A stretch of 64,000 nucleotides of DNA from Deltaproteobacteria bacterium HGW-Deltaproteobacteria-8 (GCA_002840405.1 PHAR01000004.1:346239-410238); one strand, 5' to 3'; counted from the stretch's first letter, positions 39,392 through 48,703 are shown. Numbers and translations: made by a program. Notes: a model not told the origin generated them from the letters alone.

Positions 39392-40753
39392 ATGTCAACA
39401 ATTGCCCCGGGCAAAGCCCTGAGATGGGCGCGCCAATTCAGGCGCGAGCACATCATCATGGGCCTGTTGTCCATCGCCCTGTTCGGGCTGGTCTTCAACT
39501 ATATAAGGACGCTGCCCCTGCCGCAGGTCCTGGTGGTTGCTGCCCCGCTCCAGGCGCGCATGTCCGATACCTCCGGCCTAAGCCCGGAGCAGGAGCTGCT
39601 GGAACGTTTCCGCAAGCTCAACAGCGGGGTCGAGGTGCGCCTGGTGCTCACCCGGACCCCCGAGGAAGTCCTGGAGATGGTGGAGCAAGGCAAGGCCCAG
39701 ATCGGCCTGGCCCTGGGCGTGGCCCCCACCGAGGCCGACCGGCTGGAGAACGCCGATGCGGGCAAACGGCCACGCATGGCCTTTGGCCCGGAATACGACC
39801 GCCAGCCCATCTACACGGTTGACTGGGACGAAGGCTTCCTGCCACTGGGGCACGTCCGTCCCGCCATGGACGAGCTGCTGCGCGTGGCTGCGTCCTTTTC
39901 CCAGGACCCGGTGCTGGCCCCGGCCCTGCCGCTGGACGCCTTGCACCTGCTGCTGCCCTTTTTGCCCGAGGTGCGCGACGTGGCCCCCACGGGCCGCGAG
40001 GCCGGTTACCGCTTCGTCTGGCGCACCGATGTGCCCAGGCTGGACAAGGCCATGCGCAGCTTCTGGAAGCAGCTGGCCAAGGACGGCACCCTGCCTGCCC
40101 TGCGCGAGAGCACCATGGGCTTTCTGCCCGGAGACCCGGACCCCTTTGAGATGGAGATGCTGCGCCGCACCCTGGCGCTCTATGTTCCGCCCCACGTGGG
40201 CACCATCGCCAAGGCCTCCCGCCGCTGGCGGCTGGACCCCATGCTGCTGACCGCGGTGATCCACCAGGAATCGCACTTCGACCCCGGCGCGGTGAGCTCC
40301 ACGGGCGTGCGCGGCCTCATGCAGCTCACCGGCGACACCCTGGAACGCCTGGGCGTGCAGGACCCTGGCAACGACGTCGAGGTCATCACCGCCGGGGCGC
40401 ACTACCTGAACATGCTGCGCGCGCATTTCATGGAGCAGGGCTACGGCCGGGACGACGCCATGCTGCTGGGGCTGGCTGCCTTCAACGTGGGCCAGGGACA
40501 TGTGGAGGACGCCATTGAGCTGGCGAAACGCGGACGGACCAGCCTGCCCAGCTGGACGGTGGTGCGCCGTGTGCTGCCCACCCTGGCACAAGAGGAAGTG
40601 GCCAAGGACACCAAGCACGGCCTGTGCCGGGGCTTTGAGGCCGTGGATTTCGTGGATAAGGTGCGCTACTTCGCCTACGCCATCAAGGGTCTAGTCCTTA
40701 CCGGGGCGCAGCGGGATGAGCTTTCCGGCCTTCGGCTTGCCCTGGCGCGCTGA
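39392..40753 (+). CDS. Membrane-bound lytic transglycosylase (MltF-like: solute-binding-like domain plus SLT domain)
   Basis: N-terminal TM; 'LTAVIHQESHFDPGAVSSTGVRGLMQLTGDTLERLGV...AGAHYLNML...LGLAAFNVGQGHVEDA'. Confidence 0.88.
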   Translation: MSTIAPGKALRWARQFRREHIIMGLLSIALFGLVFNYIRTLPLPQVLVVAAPLQARMSDTSGLSPEQELLERFRKLNSGVEVRLVLTRTPEEVLEMVEQGKAQIGLALGVAPTEADRLENADAGKRPRMAFGPEYDRQPIYTVDWDEGFLPLGHVRPAMDELLRVAASFSQDPVLAPALPLDALHLLLPFLPEVRDVAPTGREAGYRFVWRTDVPRLDKAMRSFWKQLAKDGTLPALRESTMGFLPGDPDPFEMEMLRRTLALYVPPHVGTIAKASRRWRLDPMLLTAVIHQESHFDPGAVSSTGVRGLMQLTGDTLERLGVQDPGNDVEVITAGAHYLNMLRAHFMEQGYGRDDAMLLGLAAFNVGQGHVEDAIELAKRGRTSLPSWTVVRRVLPTLAQEEVAKDTKHGLCRGFEAVDFVDKVRYFAYAIKGLVLTGAQRDELSGLRLALAR

Positions 40754-41104
40754 TCCGCGCCCCGCAGGCTTGGCAGCGGCCGGAGCAGGCTCCGGCGCGG
40801 GTTCCGCTCCGGCGGGCCGGGACCGGGGTTCCGGCGCGGAGAGGTTCAGCAGATCCAGGCCCAGGCCCGGACCCGGCACGCCCGAACGCGAGGCCGATAG
40901 ATTGTAGTTGAAGAGCTGGTTCTTCATGCGCACGGACTGGATGAGGCCGAAGATCAGCGCGGCTTCCTCCCAGCGCCTGGTGGGTTCGAACCGGCGCACC
41001 ACCTCCGCGTATTTTTCCCACAGATCCATGAGCGAGGCTTCGTCAAAGGCGACGACCTGCCGGGCCAGCTTGACCAGGGCGTTTTCCAGATAGGACTCGG
41101 GCAT
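40691..41104 (-). CDS. Hypothetical protein with Pro/Ala-rich tail
   Basis: 'MPESYLENALVKLARQVVAFDEASLMDLWEKYAEVVRRFEPTRRWEEAALIFGLIQSVRMKNQLFNYNLSAS'. Confidence 0.6.
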   Translation of the reverse strand: MPESYLENALVKLARQVVAFDEASLMDLWEKYAEVVRRFEPTRRWEEAALIFGLIQSVRMKNQLFNYNLSASRSGVPGPGLGLDLLNLSAPEPRSRPAGAEPAPEPAPAAAKPAGRGSARQGKPKAGKLIPLRPGKD

Positions 41105-41284
41105 GAATAGGAACCTCCGTAGGCCGCTTGGGGCGGCGTCTGGACGGGTGCTATCAGAATTCCGCGCGGCCGCCAATGGCTCATTGCCCGCCCAGGCTCA
41201 TTGCCCGCCGGGAGAGGCTGTGCTATCCAGAACCACGCAGGATGCGCCAGAGCGCGCAAGACTTTTCACAACAAGGATGCGGCC

Positions 41285-42559
41285 ATGAGCGAACTGAAAA
41301 AGATGTACACCACCCTGTTGCGTGACCACTTCCCGGACGACCTGCGCCTGCAGCTCGGCACCCAGGAGCTGGTCTACAAGAAGCGCACCTGGAATATCGG
41401 CGGCGAGGTGCGCGGCCTGCGCTACGGCGAGAACCCGGACCAGCCCGCGGCCCTATACGAGCAGGTGGGCGGCGAGCTCATCCTGGACGGGGTGGCCTTC
41501 CGCGCGCCGGGCCAGGGCCTGGTCTCGGCCCTGACCGAGGAGCACATGCTGCAGGCCGGCAAGCACCCCGGCAAGACCAACCTGACCGACGTGGACAACG
41601 CGCTGAACATCCTCCAGTACTTAAGCGCACGCCCGGCCGCCGTGATCCTCAAGCACAACAACCCCTGCGGCGCCGCCTGGACCGACCTTGGCATCGCCGA
41701 GGCCGTTTCCCGCGCCTTCTGGTCCGACCGCATCGCGGCCTTTGGCGGGGCCATCGTGGTCAACCGGCCGCTGAACAAGGACGCCGCCGAGCTCATCAAC
41801 TCCTTCTATTTCGAGGTGGTTGCCGCGCCCGAGTTCGAGCCCGGCGTGGTGGACATCCTCAAGGCCCGCAAGAACCTGCGCATCCTGAAGATCCCCGGCA
41901 TCGCCAGGCTGGATGAACTCGCCCTTGCGCCGTATCTGGACATCAAGAGCCTGTTCGACGGCGGCCTGGTGCTGCAGAGCTCGTTTCAGAGCCGCATCCG
42001 CAGCGAGGCCGACTTCCTGCCCGCCACGGCGGAAAAGGACGGCGTGACCTATACCGCGCGCAAGCCCAACGCCAAGGAGATGCAGGACCTCATCTTCGCC
42101 TGGTCCATCGAGGCCGGGGTCAGCTCCAACTCGGTGATCTTCGTGCGCGACGGGGCCACCACGGCCATCGGCACCGGCGAGCAGGACCGCGTGGGCTGCG
42201 TGGATTTGACCATCACCAAGGCCCGCACCAAGTACGCCGACCTGCTCGCGTTCAAGGAGCAGGGCTGCTCCATCTACGAACTCATGCTGGCCGCCCGCGC
42301 CGACACGACCAAGGCCGAGATTCTGGCCGACATCCGCCAGCGCTCGGACTCGGCCCGTGGCGGCCTGCCCGGCTCGGCGCTGGTCAGCGACGGCTTCTTC
42401 CCCTTCCGCGACGGCGTGGACCTGTGCCTGGCCCAGGGCGTCACGGCCATCGCCCAGCCTGGCGGCTCCATGCGCGACTTTGAAGTCATCCGCGCGGTGA
42501 ACGAGGCCAGTCCGCAGGCGGCCATGGTCTTCACCGGCCAGCGCTCCTTCAAGCACTAG
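41285..42559 (+). CDS. purH: AICAR transformylase (PurH C-terminal domain only)
   Basis: 'LRYGENPDQPAALYEQ', 'GKTNLTDVDNALNILQYL', 'VILKHNNPCGAAW', 'DGFFPFRDGVDL...GVTAIAQPGGSMRDFEVI'; no N-terminal MGS-like cyclohydrolase domain. Confidence 0.88.
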   Translation: MSELKKMYTTLLRDHFPDDLRLQLGTQELVYKKRTWNIGGEVRGLRYGENPDQPAALYEQVGGELILDGVAFRAPGQGLVSALTEEHMLQAGKHPGKTNLTDVDNALNILQYLSARPAAVILKHNNPCGAAWTDLGIAEAVSRAFWSDRIAAFGGAIVVNRPLNKDAAELINSFYFEVVAAPEFEPGVVDILKARKNLRILKIPGIARLDELALAPYLDIKSLFDGGLVLQSSFQSRIRSEADFLPATAEKDGVTYTARKPNAKEMQDLIFAWSIEAGVSSNSVIFVRDGATTAIGTGEQDRVGCVDLTITKARTKYADLLAFKEQGCSIYELMLAARADTTKAEILADIRQRSDSARGGLPGSALVSDGFFPFRDGVDLCLAQGVTAIAQPGGSMRDFEVIRAVNEASPQAAMVFTGQRSFKH

Positions 42560-42565
42560 GCCCTC

Positions 42566-44698
42566 ATGACGAAATCCCCCAAGCTTTCCGGCTTCCTCAA
42601 GCCGGGCTCGGTCGTTGAATTCCTCCAGGACAACGAGGCGCACATCGCCTGGGTCCTGGAGGAGTCCGCCGGACGCCTGCGCCTGCTCACCCGCACACGC
42701 CGCGAGGTCAAGCTGCCGGACTCGCGCCTCTTGCCCTGGTCCGGCCCGGACTACCCGGCGGGCGCCACCCGCGAGGAGATCGGCCACCGGTTGGAGGCCC
42801 TGGAGACCCGGCGGCGAGAGATCATGGCCGAGGTGAACCCGCTGGAGCTCTGGGACATGGCCCAGGGCGAGGTGGAGCGCGCGCCCATCGAGTGGTTCGC
42901 CACGCTCCTCTGGCAGGAGCCGGGCGTCAACGAGCTGGCCGCCCTTGGCCGGGCGCTCATTGCCGCAAAGACGCACTTCAAGTTTCAGCCTCCTGATTTC
43001 GAGATCCACCCGGCGGACAAGGTCGAGGCCAGGCTGTCCAAGGACCGCGAGGCCAAGGAGCGCGAGGGCGTGGTCAACGCCGGGCACGCCCTGTTCGTGG
43101 CCCTGTGGAACCGCGTGAAGTCCGGCCAGCCGCCCATGCCCCCGGGCACGAGGGACCTGCCCGAGGCCCGCATCCCGGACGACGAGGTGCTGGAGCGCCT
43201 GCATGAGGTGCTCCTGGCCCAGGTGGCGGGCCGCTCCGGCTCCGGCGGCGAGTTCGACGCGCTGGCCAAGTTCTGGGAGAGCCTCAAGAAATCCCTGCCC
43301 GACGTGCCGCACCTGGCCCTGCAGCTGGCCCAGGCTTGGGGAATCCTGCCCCCGCACCACAACTACCTGCTCGACGAGGCCGGGTACGCCTGGGGCGACG
43401 GCTGGTCCGCAGACTTCTTCGCCGAGATCGACGCCCAGCTGGCGCGCTTCGACGAGCTGGCAGCCCTGGCTGAGAAAAACGGCGAGTTCGACCCCACACC
43501 CTTTGTGAGCATCGACGCGGCCACCACCCGCGACATCGACGACGCCTTCTTCGTCGGCCCGGCCGAGCTGCCGGACGGGAGCCAAGGCTTCCGCTGCGCC
43601 ATCGCCCTGGCCCGGCCCACCCTGGCCTGGGACTTCGGCGGCAGGCTCGACCGCGAGGTCATGGGCCGCGTCACCAGCCTGTACCTGCCCGAGGGCTCCG
43701 GCCACATGATGCCCGAGCGCCTGGGCACCGGCCTGTTCAGCCTGACCCAAGGCCAGGCCAAGCCCGCCCTGGTGGCCGAGTTCCTGCTCGACGGCCGGGG
43801 CGAGGTTGTCAGCGCCGCGCCGCGCCTGGCCTGGGTCACGATTACCCGCAACATCGCCTACCCCGACGCCCAGGCCGCCCTGAACGCCGATTCCGACCCG
43901 CACCTGAGCCTGGCCCTGGCTCTTTCGCGCCTGCTCCTGGAGCGCCGCCTGGAGCATGGGGCCGTGGTCATCGACCGGCCCGAGCCCGTGGTGGAACTGG
44001 AAGGCGAACCAAACGACCTGCGCGTGCGCATCGAGACCCGCGAGGCCTCCCCGGACGCGGAGCTGCTGGTCAGCGAGTTCATGATCCTGGCCAACTGCGG
44101 CCTGGCGCGCTGGGCCAGCGAGGCCGGTGTGCCGCTGCTGCACCGCACGCAGAACATCGCCCTGCCGCCCAGCGCCACCGGCGTGTTCCGCGACCCCCTG
44201 GACATCGCCCGCGTGGTCAAGCTCTTGGCCCCGCCCGCGCTGGAATGCACCCCGCGCCGCCACGCGGCCCTGGCCTGCGAGGCCTACGCCACGTGCACCT
44301 CGCCCATCCGACGCTACGTCGACTTCCTGAACATGGCCCAGGTGCAGGAATACCTGGCCACGGGCGCGCCGCGCCTGGACCTGGCCGGGCTGGAGGCCCT
44401 GATCCCGACCCTCTCGGCCCGCATCCAGGAGGTGGGGCAGATCCAGCGCTTCCGGCCGCGCTACTGGAAGCTCGTGTACCTTCTCCAGCACAAGCGCGAA
44501 CCCTTCCCGGCCGTGCTGGTGGACGACCAAGGCCCCTACCCCACCCTGGCCCTGCCGGACATGCAGCTCCAGGTGCGCCTGCCGCGCAACATGCTCGGCG
44601 ACAAGGCGCATCCCGGCATGGCGGTGACCATCCTGTTCGGCCGCATCGATCCCTTGACCAACGAACTCAAGGTCTTGGAGGCGCGGGAGGCGGACTAG
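42566..44698 (+). CDS. RNase II/R family exoribonuclease (RNB domain)
   Basis: 'VSIDAATTRDIDDAFFVG', 'TCTSPIRRYVDFLNMAQVQEYL'. Confidence 0.9.
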   Translation: MTKSPKLSGFLKPGSVVEFLQDNEAHIAWVLEESAGRLRLLTRTRREVKLPDSRLLPWSGPDYPAGATREEIGHRLEALETRRREIMAEVNPLELWDMAQGEVERAPIEWFATLLWQEPGVNELAALGRALIAAKTHFKFQPPDFEIHPADKVEARLSKDREAKEREGVVNAGHALFVALWNRVKSGQPPMPPGTRDLPEARIPDDEVLERLHEVLLAQVAGRSGSGGEFDALAKFWESLKKSLPDVPHLALQLAQAWGILPPHHNYLLDEAGYAWGDGWSADFFAEIDAQLARFDELAALAEKNGEFDPTPFVSIDAATTRDIDDAFFVGPAELPDGSQGFRCAIALARPTLAWDFGGRLDREVMGRVTSLYLPEGSGHMMPERLGTGLFSLTQGQAKPALVAEFLLDGRGEVVSAAPRLAWVTITRNIAYPDAQAALNADSDPHLSLALALSRLLLERRLEHGAVVIDRPEPVVELEGEPNDLRVRIETREASPDAELLVSEFMILANCGLARWASEAGVPLLHRTQNIALPPSATGVFRDPLDIARVVKLLAPPALECTPRRHAALACEAYATCTSPIRRYVDFLNMAQVQEYLATGAPRLDLAGLEALIPTLSARIQEVGQIQRFRPRYWKLVYLLQHKREPFPAVLVDDQGPYPTLALPDMQLQVRLPRNMLGDKAHPGMAVTILFGRIDPLTNELKVLEAREAD

Positions 44699-45178
44699 CG
44701 CAGAAATGGTGCAACGCGCAGCGCCATCAACCTGCGCGACTGCGCGATTCCCCGGCTCCTTCGCCTCCTGCCCTGCCCCGCGCGCCCCGCCCCGCACCTG
44801 GCAGCCCAAGTTCTCGTCCTTCCCGTCCAGGCACCCGCCCTGGCGCTCAAGTCGCGCGCGCCACTCTCACTCTAAAGAAACTCAAGACTCATCCGATTCC
44901 GTCCAGAGCGCAGGGCATCGCGCAGAGAATCCTGCAAGGGCAGGTGCGCCTGGCAGCATCAACCGCTTCACTCACAGCTCCCTCCGTTCTGCCTCCTCCG
45001 ACATGACCTTTCAAAATCCTGTCAAGCATTTTCCACCTGCCTTTTACCGGCCAATTTTGCCCGATTTCGGCCATTCTCAACCATTCTCAGTCGGCGTCCC
45101 AAACCCATGCTATGCTCTCCGGCAAAACCCGGCCAACGCCGGGACAGTCCGGAAACCTACAACCAGGAGAGCTGCGCC

Positions 45179-45700
45179 ATGAGTAACGATGGGATTCAAC
45201 ATATCGGGGAGGACCAGCTCGTTTTCGGCCTGCCGAAGCACATGGAGGCTGTTGCCGGAGATGGCGAAAACACGTATTGGGAAATCGTTCCGGGCGAGAG
45301 CGCCTGCGCTTTATGCAAGTCGCTTCGGGGAATGCGGTTCGAGAAAAATCCTGTCCCGGTTCATCCGAACTGCGCGTGTGAGGTCATACGGGTGCCCCCG
45401 CCGGAGAGGCAGCCGAGGGTTGTGGAGTCCGGGCGGTTGCAAGGGTTTGGAGACAACGAGACACACAGATTCGAAGCAGGGCAGAAAATCACCATCACAT
45501 TTCTGAATTTGGGACCATTCCCAGCTGGTGTGTATATGCGTGTTGACCAGGCGGAGGAGAAGTTATCGGGCAAACTGGTGCCTGGGCTACCAGAGTCTTT
45601 CGAATTCTCAAAGTTCGGGGACACCCCTTTGACGTGGAAACTTTTCCTCCTCTACCAAGGGCTAGACGGTTCGACTATTGAATATAAAGTCCGAGGGTAA
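45179..45700 (+). CDS. Small protein with phage MuF/minor-head-like CxxC...HPNCxC motif and a beta-rich C-terminal domain
   Basis: 'YWEIVPGESACALCKSLRGMRFEKNPVPVHPNCACEVIRV'; Shine-Dalgarno AGGAGAG upstream of ATG 45179. Confidence 0.65.
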   Translation: MSNDGIQHIGEDQLVFGLPKHMEAVAGDGENTYWEIVPGESACALCKSLRGMRFEKNPVPVHPNCACEVIRVPPPERQPRVVESGRLQGFGDNETHRFEAGQKITITFLNLGPFPAGVYMRVDQAEEKLSGKLVPGLPESFEFSKFGDTPLTWKLFLLYQGLDGSTIEYKVRG

Positions 45701-45705
45701 CTAGA

Positions 45706-46152
45706 ATGAAACGCATCCTTATCTTCCTGATGTTGCTGGTCCCGACATCAGCACTTGCTGGACAGACGTACGACATCTCTTGTAAAAACGTCACGAACAT
45801 TCTTATAATTCGGGATACTGACCAGTATTTAAAACAACACACCCCACAGGGGTTTGTTCATATCGTAACTTTTTTTCTGAATCCACTTGCCAGGGACGCA
45901 TTCCAGAAGTTCGTCGATGCGTCCCGGCAATCCCAACGTTCTCGCGATGCCGAAGGAGCGCATCCCTATGTATCTCTCTCCATTACAGCAAATGGCGAAT
46001 CGCTGCAGAACGACATACTGGAGATCCGTGGATATAGCGGGACAAAGGTTTGCACATTCATCCTCCTCGAAGAGGATGCCCTCGCCGCCGCACGTTCGGT
46101 TTGCCCGGCGCTGGTGCCCGGCGAAATAATCAAGGTCGGCAAGTGGGAGTAG
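45706..46152 (+). CDS. Secreted small protein, SecD P1-head-like fold suspected (copy 1)
   Basis: Signal peptide MKRILIFLMLLVPTSALAG; 'YDISCKNV...PQGFVHI...LSITANGESLQNDILEIRG...EEDALAAARSVCPALVP'. Confidence 0.65.
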   Translation: MKRILIFLMLLVPTSALAGQTYDISCKNVTNILIIRDTDQYLKQHTPQGFVHIVTFFLNPLARDAFQKFVDASRQSQRSRDAEGAHPYVSLSITANGESLQNDILEIRGYSGTKVCTFILLEEDALAAARSVCPALVPGEIIKVGKWE

Positions 46153-46159
46153 CCGACCA

Positions 46160-46603
46160 ATGAAGGTACTCTGCTTTCTCCTCTTGCTGCTGGTCCCCAC
46201 CGTAGTGTGCGCCCAGGCGACCTACGACCTCTCCTGCGGCAACGTGGCCAGGATACGTATTTTTCGCCTCAAGGCCGCTGGTTGGCAAATAGATGCCCCA
46301 CAGGGTTACTTTCATATACTCGCCCTAGACCTGACACCGGATGCGGCTCAAGGGTTTGGAAAACGGCTCAAGACAGCACCCATGACACACTTCCAGTACA
46401 ATGGGATGAACTTAAGAAAAGAAAATCTAACCATTACTGCAAATGGTGGGTCTCTCAGGAATGACACCCCGGCAATGACAGGTTTTTCGGATCAAGGGAT
46501 CGACATCGCCATCATCCGAGAGCAGGACGCTTTCGACGCGGCGCGGGCGGTGTGCCCGACGCTGGTGCCCGCCAAGGTGCTCGAAGACGGTCAGTGGGAG
46601 TAG
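46160..46603 (+). CDS. Secreted small protein, paralog of 45706..46152 (copy 2)
   Basis: Signal peptide MKVLCFLLLLLVPTVVCAQ; 'YDLSCGNV...PQGYFHI...LTITANGGSLRND...EQDAFDAARAVCPTLVP'. Confidence 0.65.
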   Translation: MKVLCFLLLLLVPTVVCAQATYDLSCGNVARIRIFRLKAAGWQIDAPQGYFHILALDLTPDAAQGFGKRLKTAPMTHFQYNGMNLRKENLTITANGGSLRNDTPAMTGFSDQGIDIAIIREQDAFDAARAVCPTLVPAKVLEDGQWE

Positions 46604-46610
46604 TCGACGG

Positions 46611-46715
46611 ATGAAATCACTCTGCTTCCTCCTCCTGCTGCTGGTCCCGGCGACCGCATTTGCCCAATCCACCTACGACCTCTCCCGCGCCCGCGCGCCG
46701 GTGACTCTGGCGTAG
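46611..46715 (+). pseudogene. Truncated third copy of the secreted paralog
   Basis: MKSLCFLLLLLVPATAFAQSTYDLS matches the start of copies 1 and 2, then diverges to RARAPVTLA*. Confidence 0.65.
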
Positions 46716-46755
46716 CGCTTTGACGGGCAGTCCGAGTCAAGGACGGCGGTCCAAC

Positions 46756-46793
46756 AAAAAGGCCGGAGCCCCCTGCGGAACCCCGGCCTTTGT
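46756..46793. terminator. Terminator hairpin between the cassette and aor
   Basis: AAAAAGGCCGG...CCGGCCTTTGTC; minus strand ends GGCCTTTTTGTT. Confidence 0.7.
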
Positions 46794-46816
46794 CATTGCC
46801 TCAAACGGTTGCGGAT

Positions 46817-48550
46817 CTAGCTGACCTTGGCGGCCTGCATCTCCTCAGCGGTGAAGTCCCATGTGGTGCCGTGGGGCATGAGCTTCTCGGTGCGGAAGAA
46901 GTCCGGCAGCTGGTCGTCCTTGGCCGTGAACCCGGCAGCCGTGTTGAAGGCGATCTCGTCCTTCAGGCAGGCCACGCCCAGCGCCACCACGTCGTCCACG
47001 GTGTAAGGCTTGCCGGTGAGGGCGGCCACCAGGTCGGCGATGCAGGGCACGCCGTCGGCGTTGTCCAGCACGGCAAAGGCCACGAACAGACACAGGCCCA
47101 GCGAGTCCACCGCCGCCGTGGCGATCTGCAGGTTCTTGCTGATCTCGATCTGGCCTTCCTTGCCGGTGGGCGACACGTCGCCGCCGACCTTCAGGATGTT
47201 CTGGCACACGGCGTAGCCAGCGGTGTGGTCCGCGCCCTGGGTGGTGGTGCAGTAGGTCACGCCGATGCCCTTGACGCTGCGCGGGTCGTAGGCAGGCAGG
47301 GCCTGGTTCTTGACCACGGGCACGCGGTCCACGCCGAAGGCCTGGGCGGCAAACCCGGTGCCGTTGCCCATGATGCGGCCCAGGGAGTCGTTCTTGTCGC
47401 CCACGCGCTGCAGAAGCTTCACAGCGGCCTTGCCGTCGCCCCAGGGCACGATGCCCGCCTCCATGGCCATGGCCAGGGCGTTGCCCAGGTCGATGGTGTC
47501 CATGCCCATGTCGTCGCAGGTGCGGTCGAGCATGGCGATGTCGTCCAGGTCCTTGATCAGCGTGTCCGCGCCGAAGGCCCACACGGTCTCATACTCAAAC
47601 CCGCTGGTCAGGTACTTGCCCTGCTTGTCCACATACTCCTGGGAGCACTGGATGACGCAGCCGGTGTGGCAGCCGTGCTTGACCTTGCCGCCGCGCTTGG
47701 TGATGGTCTCGGCGATGGCCTCGCCAGAGATTGCGGCGGCATGCTCGAAGCGGCCCTCGCGGAAGTTCTTGGTGGGCAGCGCGCCCGCCTCGTTGATGAT
47801 GTTCACCAGGATGGCGGTGCCAAAGGCTGGCAGGCCCTGGCCCGTGACCGGGTGGCCCAGCAGGATCTGCGCCCAGCGCTTGGCTGCGGCCTTGAACTTC
47901 TCCGGATCTGCGGCGGGGAGCATGCCGCAGCCCGCATCATCCAGGACGATGGCCTTGACCTTCTTGGAGCCCATGACCGCGCCCAGGCCGCCGCGCCCGG
48001 CCGCGCGGGACGGACGGCCCTCGGGGTCGGAGAACTGCACCGAGGCGGCCATGCGGCAGGTCTCGCCGGCCGGGCCGATGAGCATGGTGCCGGTCTTGGG
48101 GCCGTACTTGGCCAGGATCTTGTCCATGCTGGCGTAGGTGCCCAGGCCGATGAGCTCGTCCGCGGCCTCGAACTTCACGCCGTCCTTGGTGATGATGATG
48201 TTGGTGAAGGGCGCGTCAGCCTCGGGCTTGTCCTCCAGCACGATGGCCAGGATGCCCAGCTTGGCGAGCTTCTGCGCGAACTGGCCGCCGGAGTTGCTCT
48301 CCTTGATGGTGCCGGTCAAGGGCGACTTGGCGCCGAGGGAGACGCGGCCGGAGTTGGCCACGATGGTGCCCGTGAGCACGCCTGCGGCGGCCACCAGCTT
48401 GTTGGCGGCGGACAAGGCGTGGGCCGTGGCCGGGACCTCGTCCAGCACGATGCGCGAAGTCAGGGCGCGGCCGCCCAGGCCGAGGTACTTGCCCAACTCC
48501 TCGAAGTGGAATTCCTTGGTGCGGGTGTTGATGCGCAGTATCTTAGACAT
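46817..48550 (-). CDS. aor: Tungsten-type aldehyde:ferredoxin oxidoreductase
   Basis: 'GLGGRALTSRIVLDEVP', 'GPAGETCRMAASVQFSDPEGRPSRAAGRGGLGAVMGSKKVKAIVL', 'HGCHTGCVIQCSQEY'. Confidence 0.9.
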   Translation of the reverse strand: MSKILRINTRTKEFHFEELGKYLGLGGRALTSRIVLDEVPATAHALSAANKLVAAAGVLTGTIVANSGRVSLGAKSPLTGTIKESNSGGQFAQKLAKLGILAIVLEDKPEADAPFTNIIITKDGVKFEAADELIGLGTYASMDKILAKYGPKTGTMLIGPAGETCRMAASVQFSDPEGRPSRAAGRGGLGAVMGSKKVKAIVLDDAGCGMLPAADPEKFKAAAKRWAQILLGHPVTGQGLPAFGTAILVNIINEAGALPTKNFREGRFEHAAAISGEAIAETITKRGGKVKHGCHTGCVIQCSQEYVDKQGKYLTSGFEYETVWAFGADTLIKDLDDIAMLDRTCDDMGMDTIDLGNALAMAMEAGIVPWGDGKAAVKLLQRVGDKNDSLGRIMGNGTGFAAQAFGVDRVPVVKNQALPAYDPRSVKGIGVTYCTTTQGADHTAGYAVCQNILKVGGDVSPTGKEGQIEISKNLQIATAAVDSLGLCLFVAFAVLDNADGVPCIADLVAALTGKPYTVDDVVALGVACLKDEIAFNTAAGFTAKDDQLPDFFRTEKLMPHGTTWDFTAEEMQAAKVS

Positions 48551-48655
48551 CTCGTCGCTCCTTGTTTATTGTTGCCCAGGCACGCGGCCTTGACTCTGTG
48601 TGATGTTAAGATGAGGATACGTCCTGAAAATTTAAAGTCAAATATATTTGGTTGT

Positions 48656-48680
48656 TATGTCTTGTGTGACATATATCAAG
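48656..48680. promoter_or_regulatory. CRP/FNR-family-like operator candidate in the divergent aor/cysQ intergenic region
   Basis: TATGTC-N6-GACATA perfect dyad at 48656-48673, overlapping TGTGA-CATATA-TCAAG at 48665-48680. Confidence 0.45.
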
Positions 48681-48703
48681 CCCGACACACGGAGGGAGCC
48701 CTG

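Noticed and set aside
41621-44809. 1062-aa minus-strand ORF opposite purH and the RNase R-like gene
   Set aside because: Shadow ORF of two conserved genes
44706-45182. 158-aa ORF upstream of the accessory cassette
   Set aside because: S/P/R-rich translation without domain; overlaps the start of the cassette gene, more likely noncoding
46790-48703. The 1106-aa plus-strand ORF extends antisense through all of aor into the cysQ fusion
   Set aside because: Composition is a GC-bias artefact (H/G/A/V/L/Q-rich) opposite a clearly recognisable aor; only the part from 48704 is real
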